Shown here piece after piece: positions 31,601 to 45,070 of a stretch of 60,678 nucleotides of DNA. This stretch comes from Echinococcus granulosus (Eukaryota > Platyhelminthes > Cestoda > Cyclophyllidea > Taeniidae), in NCBI RefSeq assembly GCF_000524195.1, contig NW_020170444.1, positions 305,212-365,889 on the forward strand, in the 5' to 3' direction. The notes under the pieces were generated by a model. The model did no database searches. It saw only the letters and a program-made list of their open reading frames with translations, and was not told the DNA's origin. The position numbers were made by a program, and so were the translations under genes. Positions within the stretch are counted from its first letter, which is position 1. Every line of letters begins with the position of its first letter.

Positions 31601-34600
31601 GCGTCAGCTTTAGATAGCTGCATTGCCTGTTTCTCAGTGTAGTAATAACAATATGACAAAACGTGAATACCACTTTTATAATCAAATCTTACATTCATAA
31701 GTCGACTTACCGCATACTGGTTAATATTGACAGGTTCACGGAAGAAAAAACTGCGTCGATCACGTTTCACCTCTCGCAGGAGTTGACGGCATACCTTTCG
31801 CCAGTCAAGTGCATCACCTGCCTCCGTCTCAGTTGAATGCAACGGCAGCGGTGGTGGTGGTGGAGGGTGGGCGGTGAGAGTCCGTAGGGGATAACGTGAT
31901 CCCCCAGTTCCGTTAAGAGCAGTTCGCTTTGATGCTGGAGCAAGGTGTGTCGAGTTCTCTGATGATCGAGAACGTTTCGTAGTTACAGCAGGCGGGGAGT
32001 CAGGGGAGGACGTAGAGGGTAGAACAACTGGAGCGTCTTCAATTGATGCCTCCTGTTCTTCCTCTACCCCTTCTTCCTCGCCTTCTCCTTCTTCGTCATC
32101 TTCCGCCTCATGCACTGCAGGTAGTGTGGAAGACGAGGAATTCTGTGGCACCTCGAATGCAGGATCAAGTTGGGGATCCACGGCCACTGCTGATATGTAG
32201 TTGTCCATCAATTTGTCCTACGCATAATGCAGCCGACAAATTACTGAACTTGTGATAATCAATTTAATTACCTTGAAAGCTATGTATATGTTTGACGCAA
32301 ATAAAAACAAACATAGATAGGCAATATCACATCAAGTAGTCAAAATGTTAAATCCTTATTAATAATGATATTTCATGCCGCTGTTGAAAATCCCGCATAG
32401 AATTCTGTTGTAAAGGCAAAAACTTGAGCCGAAAACACGAAATTCTTACAAATCTGCAGGTGAAAGTTAAAGTCACTTGTGGCTAGATAGCAGTAGCGAA
32501 CGTACGAACAGGTATAAGCGTTTTTTTATAGAAAAAGTGGGTATAAAATACAAAAGTGTCGAAATGAATACAATGCTTCCATGATGAGGCAACCTAGTCC
32601 GAACAAGGAGTCGGAGTACTCAAACACTGAGTTACCATCCCAGTGAAAATTACATCAGATTGGTGCTGGGAAAGACTCGACAACAAAGGCAAAATGCGAT
32701 TCAGCGACGAACCAGATTGAAACTCGCGTCGGAGATGGCCTTGAGAGCTAGAGAAGTAACCAGCTGTGCCTGGCGCACAATGAGGCTCGTCGGTTCGTTG
32801 TAGCGAAGGGCATTCTTAAAAATCTGCTCTAAGTCGAAGCGAATAGCTTCCGATTGCCTAGTAAAAGATGGGAGGGGAAAAGTGGGTGCGAAATTGACAA
32901 AGAAGACACTAGCGTAGCATAAAGAGTGCAGAAAAAGCCCTCCTACCTGTAGAAGAGGTTTTCTAGGCGATTGCGTATAAAGAGAAGGTCTACCAAATTT
33001 GGATTGACTACGATGTAGTTCGGAAATGCTGCCAGATCCACGGGACTGTTAAATGCTACGGCAGCATTTAGTGTCATCAGCTGAAATAAGCAAGAAGAGG
33101 AAATATGCACCTAGGTAACCATCTCAGGAGTTTAAAACGTCGTGGCCCGGTGCTCCGACCAACCTTGTCGAGGACAGCTTTGATACGTTCGATGACCTCA
33201 CCAAATGTGGTGTTAGTGTGGTTAAAAGATGTAGAAGGTTCCAAAGAGGACACAGACATAGGTTGGGAGCCCCGAGAACCAAAAAGTCGCGTCAATCGAT
33301 CCACTGGAATCCTAATCTCTCCGCTGTGCATGAAGACTGAAGAAAAGGTCGTTGTTGGATCATCTGGAAGATAAAAACAATGAGGGAAAAGTAAATTTAC
33401 ATACATGGTATTACAAAGACGAGATGTACCGGAAATGGGAAGCCTGCTGACCCAGGGATGCATATCCCAAGGGCTGAGGCAGTCCGAGAAAGTGATGACA
33501 ACATCACCGTCAAAACCGCCTTCCAGAGACTCCACACCCGGACAATCAGAGAGACTCGGTGGTAGAAGAGGTTCATGAGCAGCTCCTGTTTCGTGATTTT
33601 CCAACCAACGGACTCGAACTCCCAACCAAGGATCGCTTGGAGACAAAGAAAGTGTGGACGAGGAAGTACTGGGGTTGAAGACGGAAAAGTCGCGGAGAAC
33701 GCGTCCACGCCACCAAACATTCTCCACGGGACAAATGAAGACGTCACCTAGTGGGAAACGGAAACCACTTGAATTGTTATCGGAACTTTACATTTTACTC
33801 CATACAGTGGTCACGTCAGGTACGCATACTAAAAAACAGTCAACTGAACCCTCTGCGTTAACGGTTTACGCTCTTACCAGAGCACTTACTTGTCTTCAAA
33901 ATACTTCCTCACTGTCAAACTCGCGTATGACTGACTCCACTAAGATTAAATCTACCGTTAGCTTTAAGCTGAAACCACTCGACTCTAAGGACGGACTAAT
34001 TAACTGTTTCATTTGTTTGAATTTTCAAGCATGAGAGTCTTCTAACCCCCATGGGGCAACTCCAGTGACGAACATATTCAATCTTTAACTTTGAATGAAA
34101 CGACAATACACTCAGCCAATCAATTTTGCATTAGGTCCGACCTATAGTAGGATGCAGTGGATCATGTGGTGAGAGAACCAGAATCAATCCCAAAAGGGGA
34201 CACAATTATTCATATTACTTTTGGCAAAGGAGTAAGATCTACCACCTCACATTGTGTAGAAATGAGGCGATAAGTCAGATAAAAAGGGAAGCACAAAAAT
34301 GACAAAGCCGTGCCACATTGCAACCATTTGACCAATATTCCATCCTTGGAGTCCATTCTGAAGTCGTTATAATAAAACTTTCAAAATTGCCCAAGAGGCT
34401 ACTCAAGAACAACAAATAAGCAGTGAAAGGCGAGGATACCCCAGCCATACTCTCTACACGCCTATTCTAAAACTAATGAATGTATTCAAAGTCAACAAAG
34501 ACGCGTAACAAACCAGCGTTCCAAGAGCGATTGATAGCTTCATCAAAGACACTGCGAAGGACAAGGAAGTCAAGCACCCCATCAACATCATGGTAACGGA

Positions 34601-37600
34601 TGAATATTTCCTTAGGCAGGGGTGATAGAGACCTGACTTCGGAGTCAGTAAGGGAAGAGTAGGGCTGCTGCCTCTCCACAACGAGGCGGAGGGATACGAG
34701 ACGCACAAAGCTGTCAACAGCGTCTGTGGTATCGGTAACGGGGTCTATTGGTGCAGGAGAAGCTCGAACCAGGGATTGCGTGAAACGACCGGTAGAGGTG
34801 GTGTTGGCAGAGGTGGCATTGCGGTGACGAAGAGAAGAGGAAGTGAAAGCGGTGGAATGGGGCCTCCGATTGCTGAGTGCGTTGGTAGTTCGCATAAAAT
34901 GTACTGCCATTTCGGAGACGTGGCAGCACAGATAGCCCTGTGAAGTGATTGAAATAGAATCAACTGGGTAGTTAGATTTTGACAGAAGAACATTTAATTC
35001 ACCACTACACTGGCCTTTTAAGCCCTCCACGATTTGGTTCCTACGATAATGACAAGGGGCTTTCTTTTCTGTATACTTAAGTGAATGCATTCAGATCCCA
35101 ATCTCATAACTTCTTCAAAATAGCTCGGGTGCCACAAAACTGCGAAGAGATCGGTGACTTTGTACATTTTCAAGCGGCTACTGAAGGAAAAAAATCTTAA
35201 GTGCTCAAGTAGAAAAATTTGTTTTCGTCTGATTTATGGGAGTGAGTTTCGGACTGAATGATGATTAGAGTAAACGATGAGGATTACGTTTCACTGTACG
35301 GGCACTGTTCACTTCGAGGTTGAGATAAAACGTGTCACAGTAAACTTAAACGCTTCTGATAGAACATAACACAGAAACCGAGTGAAGAATGGCAAACCTC
35401 AACTTACCGGAAGTGACTGAAGTCAATTATTTCAAAGATCCTTCGAACACATCGACATTCACCAAGAATAGAAGTTAATTACAACATAAAAATTAAACTA
35501 ATTACCAATAAGAGAGGAGAAATACACTGCGGCTAAAAAACTGAAGTAGACATCAAATTACTTACAGGCAATGTGGAATTCTGTTCCCAAGGTAGTGGAA
35601 GCCGCTCTGCTTCCAGACAACCACCATCAGAGTTGATGACATCGATGGCCGGAACCGATCCTTCATGCCAGGCCCGACTCAAGTACTCCTTATGTCCACG
35701 CATCACGTAGACCAATCGATCACCCAGTTGAGGCACATAAGGGGACGCAGAGGGCTTTGTGGCGGAGAGCCAATCCAAATGCGGTCCCAACCATGAGACA
35801 GGTTCAGAGTCCAGAGGTCCGGGTGTCACGCCTCCTGTAGGATTGGAGACGCCGGGAAAGCCGTTTGGTGGTGGTTCAAGAAGAGGCAAATCCACATGAT
35901 GCTGACAAAATTAGGACATCATTAAAGAACTTGGTGGATTTAATGACTGACAATTCTGTCCAAAACAAGTTAGAAAAGTTATATATTAAGCGGGTCGTAA
36001 ACAGATTAAGACAACTGTCTTCAATTAAAGCCGACCAAAATAGTATTTCGAAGTACACGCTGGTTAAGAACTGCTTACAGTAAGTGAACTTTGAAACACT
36101 GTCTACCACTCCTTACAATCGCTAGAACCAGGTCTTCAATTCTTGTCACAACCTGTGGAAACATCCGACTAAACTCAACAAACAGTAGAAAACTCCTCTG
36201 TAATTTTTCGCTGCATGTTCACGTGCGTCCCGGTTAATCAGAGTCGAGAGACATAACTACTTGGACAATTTGGGAAATCGTACTGTTTCTCATTTGACAT
36301 GCAACTGAAAAGTGATGCAAAATCGGGCCTTTAAACATGGTGAAATAACATGGCAGAGTACGTAAAAAGTTTCAAGCATTCATTCGTTTAATTTTTTTTA
36401 GGTTTTTTGATTTCGCATTATGAACTGCACACTGCGGCAGGCGCAGCCGGATTATTGACACGCCAAAAGTCACATTCCGTGTTGAAACGCTGATTACTCA
36501 CGTTGACTGATACGACGGCTGTAAGGACAAGCTGAATATGGTACCAAATAACATCGGTGGAGCAGATAAAGTCGAAGAGATTTCCAGGTCAGGTCTCTAT
36601 AAATAATTGACAATTTTGAAAACCTTTGAAAATCCCCTTTCCCCAGGCTCTTCTGCTCGAAGAGTTAAAATGCCAACTTCGAACCGTCTTGAAGTCCACA
36701 TACTTTAACCCGATATTTGCGTAACTCGTAAGCAGGAAAACAATCCAGAAAAGGCATAATTTCAACTTCACATAGATTTCCAAATCTGTGTCCATTAGGC
36801 GCTAAAATAGTTCATGTTTGCAGATTTTAATGTTTGAGAGAAGAATCGACCACCACATCCCACAAAAGAAATACTCCTCTTAAAGTTACACCAATCAAGA
36901 ACGAAAAAATGCACTTAATCTTGGACCATGAACATCTCGCATGTGTTATACTGTTTTGGATCCAGCCATGTTTGTAGGACGACCTGGTGCAAAAAGCTAC
37001 AATAAATCTACAAAATAACGAATGGGATATCGGTAATGGAAATCTTAAGCACCCATGCAAAGGAACAAAACTTTTGATACTCATCTTCAAATATCCATAG
37101 TTTTTAGCCTTGATGTGAGCAAGTTATTACTATTTAAAAAACAATCGGTTTACTGGTTGAGACCCTTCAACTCATCAAGTTAGCAGAAAGCAAGGATCGA
37201 AGATGATCTAGTATTCAAAAAAAGACTAAGGCGCAAGTATCACGGAAACACCCGAGTGCACTTGGTGAATTTGACAAAAAAATGATAAAAACCAATCTTC
37301 GGCGCATGTATTGGGGCACCCACCGAATTGATAAAATCGATACTGCGAATGATTTGCTGCTTGGTTCGCTCCTTAGGGTTAGCGGGGATGGCGTCTGCCA
37401 CCTCAACTACTTCATCGTTCATCTCGAGGTCCTCCAGACTGTTTAGAGCCACAGGCTCTGTCACGTCTCTCGGCATTGTAGCACTCCTTCGTAGCATGGT
37501 TACCGTCTCGGGAAGGCCACGCTGCCGTCGAAATCGTCGTAGGCGTTCGGAGCGCCGAGCACGCCGCAGTGTACGCACCGCCTCCAGCTGGGTGGCCAGA

Positions 37601-40600
37601 GAGAGTTGATTCTGACGCTCACGCCGCAGCCTCTGGCGCTGTCGGGCCGAGCGGCGAATTACGGAGTCGTCGAGGCTGCCGTTCAGCAGTGGACTTGCCA
37701 GTTCTACATCACTGCGGTGACGACTTGTAGACGGCGGCTTAAGAGTTTAAAAAACTTCGCTAAATATTTAACAGTTACTCAGGAAATCAAAACGATTATT
37801 CGATTTGTAGTTGCGCTTCATTTAATTCTGTTCCTGTCTGAAAACGCTTACAAGATAACACAATCATTTCTAATCAACTATGGTCGTTAAAATAATACAA
37901 ATGATAGCAGGGAAGCATAAACCAGCACACTTATTTAGCAAAACATTTCCGCCTTCCTTCTTCAGATATGCTGTCTACTGCTCTGCCAGTCCAAAGATCT
38001 CATTAACGACGTCAGTACGTCTGAATACTAGTGGTACAGTTTTCACCAGCATGCAGTAGCAAGTTTATGGCATGAGCACGCGACTACTCACGACTGATTC
38101 AACATTAACAAAGTAACTATCGATGGCGTGTTTGAAGTAAATATAGATCAAGGTTGGATTGAGATCTGTGAATGTGCAGTGAATTTCAACATTGCTTGAC
38201 TAGCAGAATTGAGGCTATGCAAAAAATAGCTGTTAAATACCTTCAAATCTTATTTCAGTTGATCCTCAGTTTCATAAAGATCTTTAAGAAATTTGTCCAT
38301 CCGTTTAGAAAAAATAATGATTTTAGTGCAAGCATAGTTTTAACATCCCATTCCAAAAGAAGGAATCGACGAATAATTTGCGAATTAAAAATGCTTTCAA
38401 TATAGTACTTGTGATCTCTACATTGACATTGGCATGCTGACCATAAGTTATAAGTTATACGCGCTATTTCAAAACACGAATGGATAATAAGGATATTTAG
38501 AGTCATCCTGGTATTGCGAACGCATGGAGGGGAGTTAGTTGCCTTTCGGCAGTACAGTATAGGATGTAGATACCTGTTCCGCAGCCTCGAGGTGCCAGCG
38601 TCGCGTTCTTGATCGAGTTGTCGGGGGACGATTGCGACGAGTTCGGCTGGAGCCCCAGCCGGCCTCCGCGTCCCTGTGCGCTGACCAATCTGAATCGTTC
38701 TCTGAGTCGTCCGCCACCTCGCCACCATCCATGTCCAAAAGAGAGTCACCGGGTAACCGAAAGACCCCACCTTCGTCCCCATCTCCACCTCCCACCTCGC
38801 CCACCAAAACCACTAACGACGACGATTGTGTCTCGTCTAGAGCTGCCGCCGACCGAATGGCATTCTCGACGGGAGCAGTCGTTGCGCCATCTACATCCTT
38901 ATTGGTGAGGCTGGGTATTGAGTGGGTGAGAGTTTGCAATCCCTCACGAGAGGCCTTCTTTTCACTCTCTTGTCGAATTAAAAACTTATCAAGTTCCAAT
39001 CTGGAAGAAGAATGTATTAAACTCAACTACTTGTTTGAAAAGAAAAAGAGGGTGCCATTCAGAAAACTCACTTTACATCATTTTTAGAGAGAGGACAAAT
39101 AAGATCATCTTTACCCGAGAGCCAGTGACAACACCAGAGGTAAGTCTTGGTGTAGTCTCGTGGTGTTGACGACGGAAGGGGTGCGGGGCAGCAGTAGGTG
39201 GATGGAACGTTATTAGCGAACTGGATATCGTCCACAACTACCTCCTCACCGTCTGGGTAAGATTGAAAATAAAAGGGCAATAACCTAATATTATTTATTT
39301 TCTCGATTTAAAATGTAAAAACCCTACTTCGTCATTCTACCTGGTCACCAAGTAGGGAACGCCCAACTTCATCAACCGTCAATCCTGAAAGTCAATACCT
39401 CAAGCATTCCATCTTGGTTTTTTTGGCTGCCCAGAAGATGCATCGCTATTTCAACACCAGCCTTCGAATCCACGCCCAAAGATAAAGTGGGTTTCATTAA
39501 ACATATTTATCAGACAGCGCTTGTCGTTTTAAGGCATTAGACCATAATAAGTTTTGGAACACCCGACTTTTATAGTTTAAACACGGCGATTTCCTACCGT
39601 ACGGCTATCTGTGTAGAGCATAACGAAACATTCTTGAAATTGAAATGAATGAAAAAAGCACCTTCTACTGAAAGTTTATTGCGCCCTCTCCCGCTAGTTG
39701 TCAGATACTGTTAAGTACCGCTGAGCGAACAAAGTGCACTGTGATAGAGGAACAATAAGGCAAACTTCTGATTTGAAATTGGGCAATTCCCACTTAAGGA
39801 AGTGGACTGCAAAAAGGTGCATAAAAGCCCACCATCGTCCACCATGGTAGTTGGTCTAGCGTCGATTGGCCTGAAAGCGTATCTGCCAGGCACCTGAGCA
39901 ATCTGTCTGTCCGGGGAGTAGGGGTAGCCCCTCAGAGTGGTCAGGTAGGCCGGTGGTAGTCGAGAGAAAGGCACGCCACTGGGCTCGTGGACAAGTTGGA
40001 AAAGTACACAGGGCGGTGGTTGAAATATCCCAGTGATACTGTAGTCGTTGCTGTTACTATATGACGAATACGCGTCCTGTTGCTGAGGCTGCTGGTGCTG
40101 CTGAGGCTGTTGAACTTGTGAGGTGGAGCCTGCGTTGAATGACTGACTGGAAGCTGGAGAACCCAGAGCCAACGCTACGGTGTTCGATGGCTGGGACACC
40201 TCCCGCAACGCCGCGTTATCCATCTCCCAGTGCAGAAACTGTTCCTCATAGGGTGGTGGCTTCAGAGTAAGAGGGCGAAAATGTTAATTTGCCAAGCATC
40301 GCAGTCCTTACATCCACGTCTTACGAGTAATAATAATGATTATGCTAGTGATTGAATACATTTTTTAGACATAAGCCTATGATGCACTGCATGTACGGTG
40401 GGCTAGATTACCTCCGAGACTTCGAAACCATGTGATAAACACTACCCACTGGTCTCAAAGTTAAACGGCTGGAACCAAATAGTGAAGTCCGAACATATAA
40501 TTTTAACAGTCAATCTGAGAGTTATTTGCTTCGAATAATTGACGATCTACGCAAATGAAACATAAATGTAGCTACACGAAATCCATCCGAATCAACAGCA

Positions 40601-43600
40601 TCTAGTGAAGGAGAACTAACGCAATCCCAAGGATTTAACACCTATTTTATGCAATGAATGGATGAAAATCTACGCCGACGGATCATGCTAGGCGAAATGC
40701 AAAAGGAAGAGATCATCACCTCAGCACCGGATAGCCGTTTCACGGATTCTATTTCTTGACTCGGAGCAAACAATGAGATGACACCAGCCTTCGTGGCCAC
40801 CAGAAAGCCCGGCCCGTTGGCAGTCGGCATGGCGACGCAACAGGTGATGCGTTGACTCTGTAGTCCACCCTCTCCACGAATCCGACGCCGTTCTTCATCA
40901 TCCTCCACTGCCACTGTCGCCGAACCTTGGAGCGAATCCGACGTTGCCGTCCCCGTTGCTCCAGCCAACGGGACCTCAAGTTCCGTGGATTGCAACCAGG
41001 TGATGCCCAGGTCGGTAGTTGGCTGAGGTGCAGGAAAGCGATAAAAAAAGAGAATGGAAGGTATGACAGCCGCAGATGTGCCGAAGCGCCAGATGTAGAA
41101 GCGGCCGTCGGCACCACCGGTTGCTAAAATCTCCTCGCAGAGTGGTGAAGTGGCAACCGCGTAAACTGCGCCTTCGTGACCCTGCACAAGTGATGGAGAA
41201 TGGACTACTACGATCAATGTTTGGAATCTCCTACTTTGCGATGGTGGAGAGGGAGGGCGACAGAAGCTAACAATAAATAGCTCTACCGACTCAAAATTAA
41301 ATAACCAATTTTGAAAAATGATGCATAAAACTAAGAAGCAGCAATGAATCTGGCCAAACAACTAATTTATTTTCAAAATATTTGTCTGTTTAGGAGAAAT
41401 AGTTTGACTTATTCTCTAGAAACCTATTTAAGTCATTTGCTTATTCTTTTCTTTTTCACAACCAACAATTATTTTTTAAAAACGAGCCAATTACAAGGCC
41501 ACGAGACTACCTGATCCACACGCATTCGAGGCTACTATCATAGAATCTCAACAAGGGTATCAGTTCTTGGCCGATGGAACTACAAAATGACATACTCACC
41601 GTGAGAATAGCAACTCTTTCACCATTCCTTCCACTGAAGACGTTCACAGCTCCACTCTTGAGGCAGACAGCGAGATAAGTATCTTTGCAGCTCCAGCGCA
41701 GAACACAAGGACGACTCTTTGGCCTGTGAGGATAAAATTGAGGAAGCGTAAAGGAGTTAATTTGCATGTGTGCGTGTACAGTACGCATGCTTACCGTTTG
41801 CGAAGCTTTAGTTCTAATCCTGTCCAAAGACCGGCCCGAAGATTCCAGAGCCAACAGCTACCTCCGTCGGCGGACCCAGTGGCTAGTTGCACTCCAGAAT
41901 TGCTGAAGGCTACGCTATTCACATCATCCTACGAAATCAAAAAGGGAAATTTATTATGAATCAGATCTGGTGGCGAACGGAAGATTGGAGCACATCGCCA
42001 GAAAGGAGGCAGAGTAATTAACTAGTTGTTACGACGTGCGTAGAACGGATGGACTAGAACCTCAGAGAAGCAAGGAATTTGCTATGATAGAGGGGCATCA
42101 CTAGGCGTTTCGACAGGCTATTGCGCATTATCATCTAGCACTAAGACACTATTATTTAAGTCCATCTGCTTGATGGCGATACCACCGAAATGTATCAACC
42201 CATCTTCGAAACCAAAATAAAATCATAATTTTTATTGTTCTACCAGAGATAGTGAAAACTAATGGGTAATATGTGCAAAACGAGAATAAAATTCTCCAGC
42301 TTAGACAATTATACGATTTACAAATAGAGAAACCAACTTTAGGTCAAAGTAGTGGACGAATGGAGAGTAAGACACATTAGCATACCATTGATAGTGATAA
42401 AACAATGAAAATGTCAATTATTTGAAACAAACTGGGCTGGTTTTCTCGCAAACTAGTAAAATGAACTTGAAGTGAGTAGGAAAAATAGACGATCAGAGGA
42501 AATTACGTACTGTGATGATCCGTAAGATAAACGAGGAAGAATATGCTGATGAAGACGTACTAAATTTGCCTATTCACTAAACTAAGGGTGTTCCAATGTC
42601 TAATACCCGGTAAACAATCAACACATGAACCGCAATAAGTATACATTTGCAGGGGATTTATTAATAAAACCAAAATCCTACTAGGCAACAACTAAAAATG
42701 AGATGGACAATTAAAATGATAGTAACGTTTAAATCCCCATGGATAAAGAACAACGTCGAGATAAAATAAAGGCAATCAGGCACACACCTCATGAGCAGAT
42801 AACCGACCAGCTGAAATGGGGCATCCACCTTCAGAAAAGGTGAACATGCGGACACTGTGATCAGTACAGCCCACCGCCACGTGATGACCGCCTAGAAGGG
42901 AAATTATCCAAGCCGGGTGAGTTAGTGGATACCCGAGAGATACGTGAGAAGTAATTCGCAGCAGCGACTTCAACTCACCTGGACTAACATCCAGAACGAC
43001 AGCACTAGTGTTGTTGGAGAAACCGGTATCCGACTCACGGGTGTTGAAGGTGGTAGTGGGGTGGAGACGGATGCTACAACAGCACTCCACAAACCCATCC
43101 ACTCCAAGGCCTATTTCATTTTCGCTAACCACAAGGGTGTGTGTGTAGCGAATGAAATGCAGCCCACAGCCATACGAAGATACCAAAAGCCACCCATCTT
43201 TCTCATCTACAAAGGAAAGTTTGGGCTGTAAATTCGAAGACTTGCGAGAGAAAGGTAACAAGAAATTAGAAACCCACTTGGGAATTCAGATGGTTGAGGA
43301 ATAGGTATGAAGCTCAAACCCGAAATGACTCTGTTGCGACGAGAACCGCGGAACGAAACGAGAGGCTGACCGGTGCGCAGGCACCAGATAACCAAAGTAC
43401 AATCTGCATCTACGGAAACCATCAGATGGTTGTCAATAGATACGTCAACCTCAATTATTTCCGCTAAATGGCCTCGAAGCGTATGACGTAGAAGTGGGAC
43501 GGAGAGACTAGGCTGAGATGATCGCAGAGACCATATTTTAATGGTGTAGTCATCGGATGCCTAAAAGAACCAAAAAGGAGCGGTACCGTACAAGCTATGG

Positions 43601-44354
43601 CTCTCGCTGCCTCACGGTAAACAAATAACAAAAAATTACACATAAGTTAGAAGATCCAGAATAAATTGCCCAAAGAATTTAAAAGCCTGACCTATATAAA
43701 GTTGGAAAAATAACAAAATTGTACCGATATAAGATAATCGGAGCGGCAATCGTATTTGAGACAATAGATGGCAGAACGATGAGCCAAAACATGCTGCTGA
43801 AGCACAATTTTCCTGTGGATATCCTGTATTATCAGCGACAAAAAGTCAGTAGGCTTTGGAACTGATCGGTAATTCCAGATACCACACGAATGTCCAGTCA
43901 TTGCAAAAAAAGATGAGAAATCTTGATCACGCGAAGGTTTGTTTACTCCTTAAAGGTTAATTTATTCAACGCAATCCATACGATGAGATTTTATAAGAGC
44001 TAAGAGAGAGGACAGTGAACGAAGACAGCCCGATTTGTTGGTCGATGCAAAGTCAAAGTAAGCATTACAAATATGGCTGAGACAATATGGTTCAATGTCA
44101 TTGTAAGTGAGATCCTAAAGGGTTTAAAGCAAAAAAAAATAGTTACAAATTCTTCAAAGGTTTTGGCATCAAGTCTATCGACTTGGTTTCCTTCAAGCCC
44201 AGCCTACAAATTAACCCTCATCAAAGCAACCTACGTATTGGCTGTTCAAAAAGCATTTAACAGTCTACAAAAGTGTTGAAACGAAGGGCATATACCTCGG
44301 AACCATCTTCACATCCTAATGCATCGAGGTACCTTGCTATGAGATAGAGAATTT
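28620..44354 (-). CDS. BRWD/PHIP-type bromodomain and WD40 repeat protein (start exon not found)
   Basis: Minus strand, 26 exons, high to low: 44354-44296, 44264-44235, 44203-44147, 44114-43982, 43861-43725, 43560-43278, 43206-42979, 42891-42788, 41928-41795, 41723-41600, 41181-40720, 40259-39833, 39252-39072, 39000-38574, 37737-37324, 35901-35566, 34937-34514, 33747-33430, 33363-33164, 33080-32947, 32857-32713, 32217-31711, 31056-30895, 30080-29887, 29415-29402, 29062-28620; about 2,024 residues. The order matches human PHIP/BRWD1/BRWD3: an N-terminal LYLIARYLDALGC segment, WD40 repeats (SDDYTIKIWSL, TLVIWCLRTG, GSADGGSCWLWNL, GGADGRFYIWR), a YVPQLGDRLVYVMRGHKEY block, YHDVDGVLDFLVLR, WWRGRV and SPWDM, bromodomain 1 (LMTLNAAVAFNSPVDL through RYNEP), bromodomain 2 (WRKVCRQLLREV, NPMDLGSV, NNSRLFN), and a Ser/Arg-rich tail. 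In the family the protein is nuclear, reads histone marks, and serves CUL4 ligases. The donor after exon 21 (GTTCGT) is weak. The first exon with the ATG was not located. Confidence 0.9.
29402..29415 (-). other. 14-base microexon of the BRWD gene
   Basis: CGAAAACACCGATG is flanked by a pyrimidine-rich acceptor (CTCGCCTCCAG) and a GTAAGC donor. The upstream exon ends with two unpaired bases (CA) and the downstream exon needs one (G before CTGTAGCA). These fourteen bases (1+12+1) are exactly what closes the frame, reading HENTDAVATV across the junctions. Confidence 0.8.
43982..44354 (-). other. Four small 5' exons of the BRWD gene separated by 31-32 base introns
   Basis: Introns 44265-44295 (31 bases), 44204-44234 (31) and 44115-44146 (32) each start GTATAT, GTAGGT or GTAACT and end TAG. 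Joining them gives a peptide whose landmarks (LYLIARYLDALGC, then RLDAKTFEEF, then IEPYCLSHICNAYF) follow the N-terminal region of PHIP at the same spacing (about 40 residues from the first helix to the second landmark). The first exon enters with two bases (AA), so a start exon must lie further right. Confidence 0.75.
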
Positions 44355-44794
44355 CTATAAAATAAAAAAAGCCGTATACGGTACAAACCCCAATTATTCA
44401 TTGGCATGTGTTACGTCAGTCACCGATAGTCTCAGTTCATAGGAGCAACAATGCGTGCTTTATTGGTGCAGGCTTCGGGACATGCTCAGGAACCAGCACA
44501 ACCTAGACAGAATAACAAAATAAAATAGAAGTGATTACTATTTACGCGTCAAAAGACACTAGTTAAAGCAAGGCTGTGTTATGATTGGTTTAAGATAAAA
44601 GGGGTCATCTTTATAAAAGTCGCCACTTTAGAGCTTAAATTAACACGGCAACAGTTACTACGCCTGGCTAAATTTACGTATTAGCTTGCTAAATTTTTAA
44701 CAATTTTATTAGTTTTTGAACTTAATGCGTAAAAATATGATTTAAATTCTCTTGTCACATTTTTGTTATTTAAAGATAGTAAGCTTTTGCATAT

Positions 44795-45070
44795 ATGGAT
44801 AATTCTTATCCTAAACAAAGAATTGCTAAACATACATTAAAAAATTTGTTTTGTAGCGTCAACTACACAAACGTTTATAATGACACCCTTTTAAATGACT
44901 TTATTCGAAATACATCTAGCCTTAATCTTCCCCTTATTATGTACAAGCGAATGCTTTGGGGAACAATATATGCTGCTTGCACAAAAAAAGAACAAAGCTC
45001 TAATGGTTTAAAAATCTTATCAAAGACAATAAGCTTAGCCGACGACAATTTGAACCCTGACGTATATTAG
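44795..45070 (+). CDS. Unrecognised AT-rich ORF, doubtful
   Basis: ATG-initiated frame of 91 codons, rich in Asn, Lys, Leu and Ser, with AT-rich codon use unlike the neighbouring genes. There is no signal peptide, membrane segment or family motif I can name. A second frame of 73 codons on the opposite strand (45116-45337) lies 45 bases away. It could be a fragment of a mobile element or chance in an AT-rich tract. Confidence 0.15.
   Translation: MDNSYPKQRIAKHTLKNLFCSVNYTNVYNDTLLNDFIRNTSSLNLPLIMYKRMLWGTIYAACTKKEQSSNGLKILSKTISLADDNLNPDVY

Noticed and set aside
32693..32715. TGA shortly after bromodomain 1 as the true end of the BRWD gene
   Set aside because: A phase-0 GT donor (GTTCGT) precedes the stop and the next exon encodes bromodomain 2 in frame, as in all relatives, although the donor is weak.
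38609..39087. Long plus-strand frames of 99-151 codons
   Set aside because: They are antisense to a BRWD exon whose minus frame matches the family and joins in phase.
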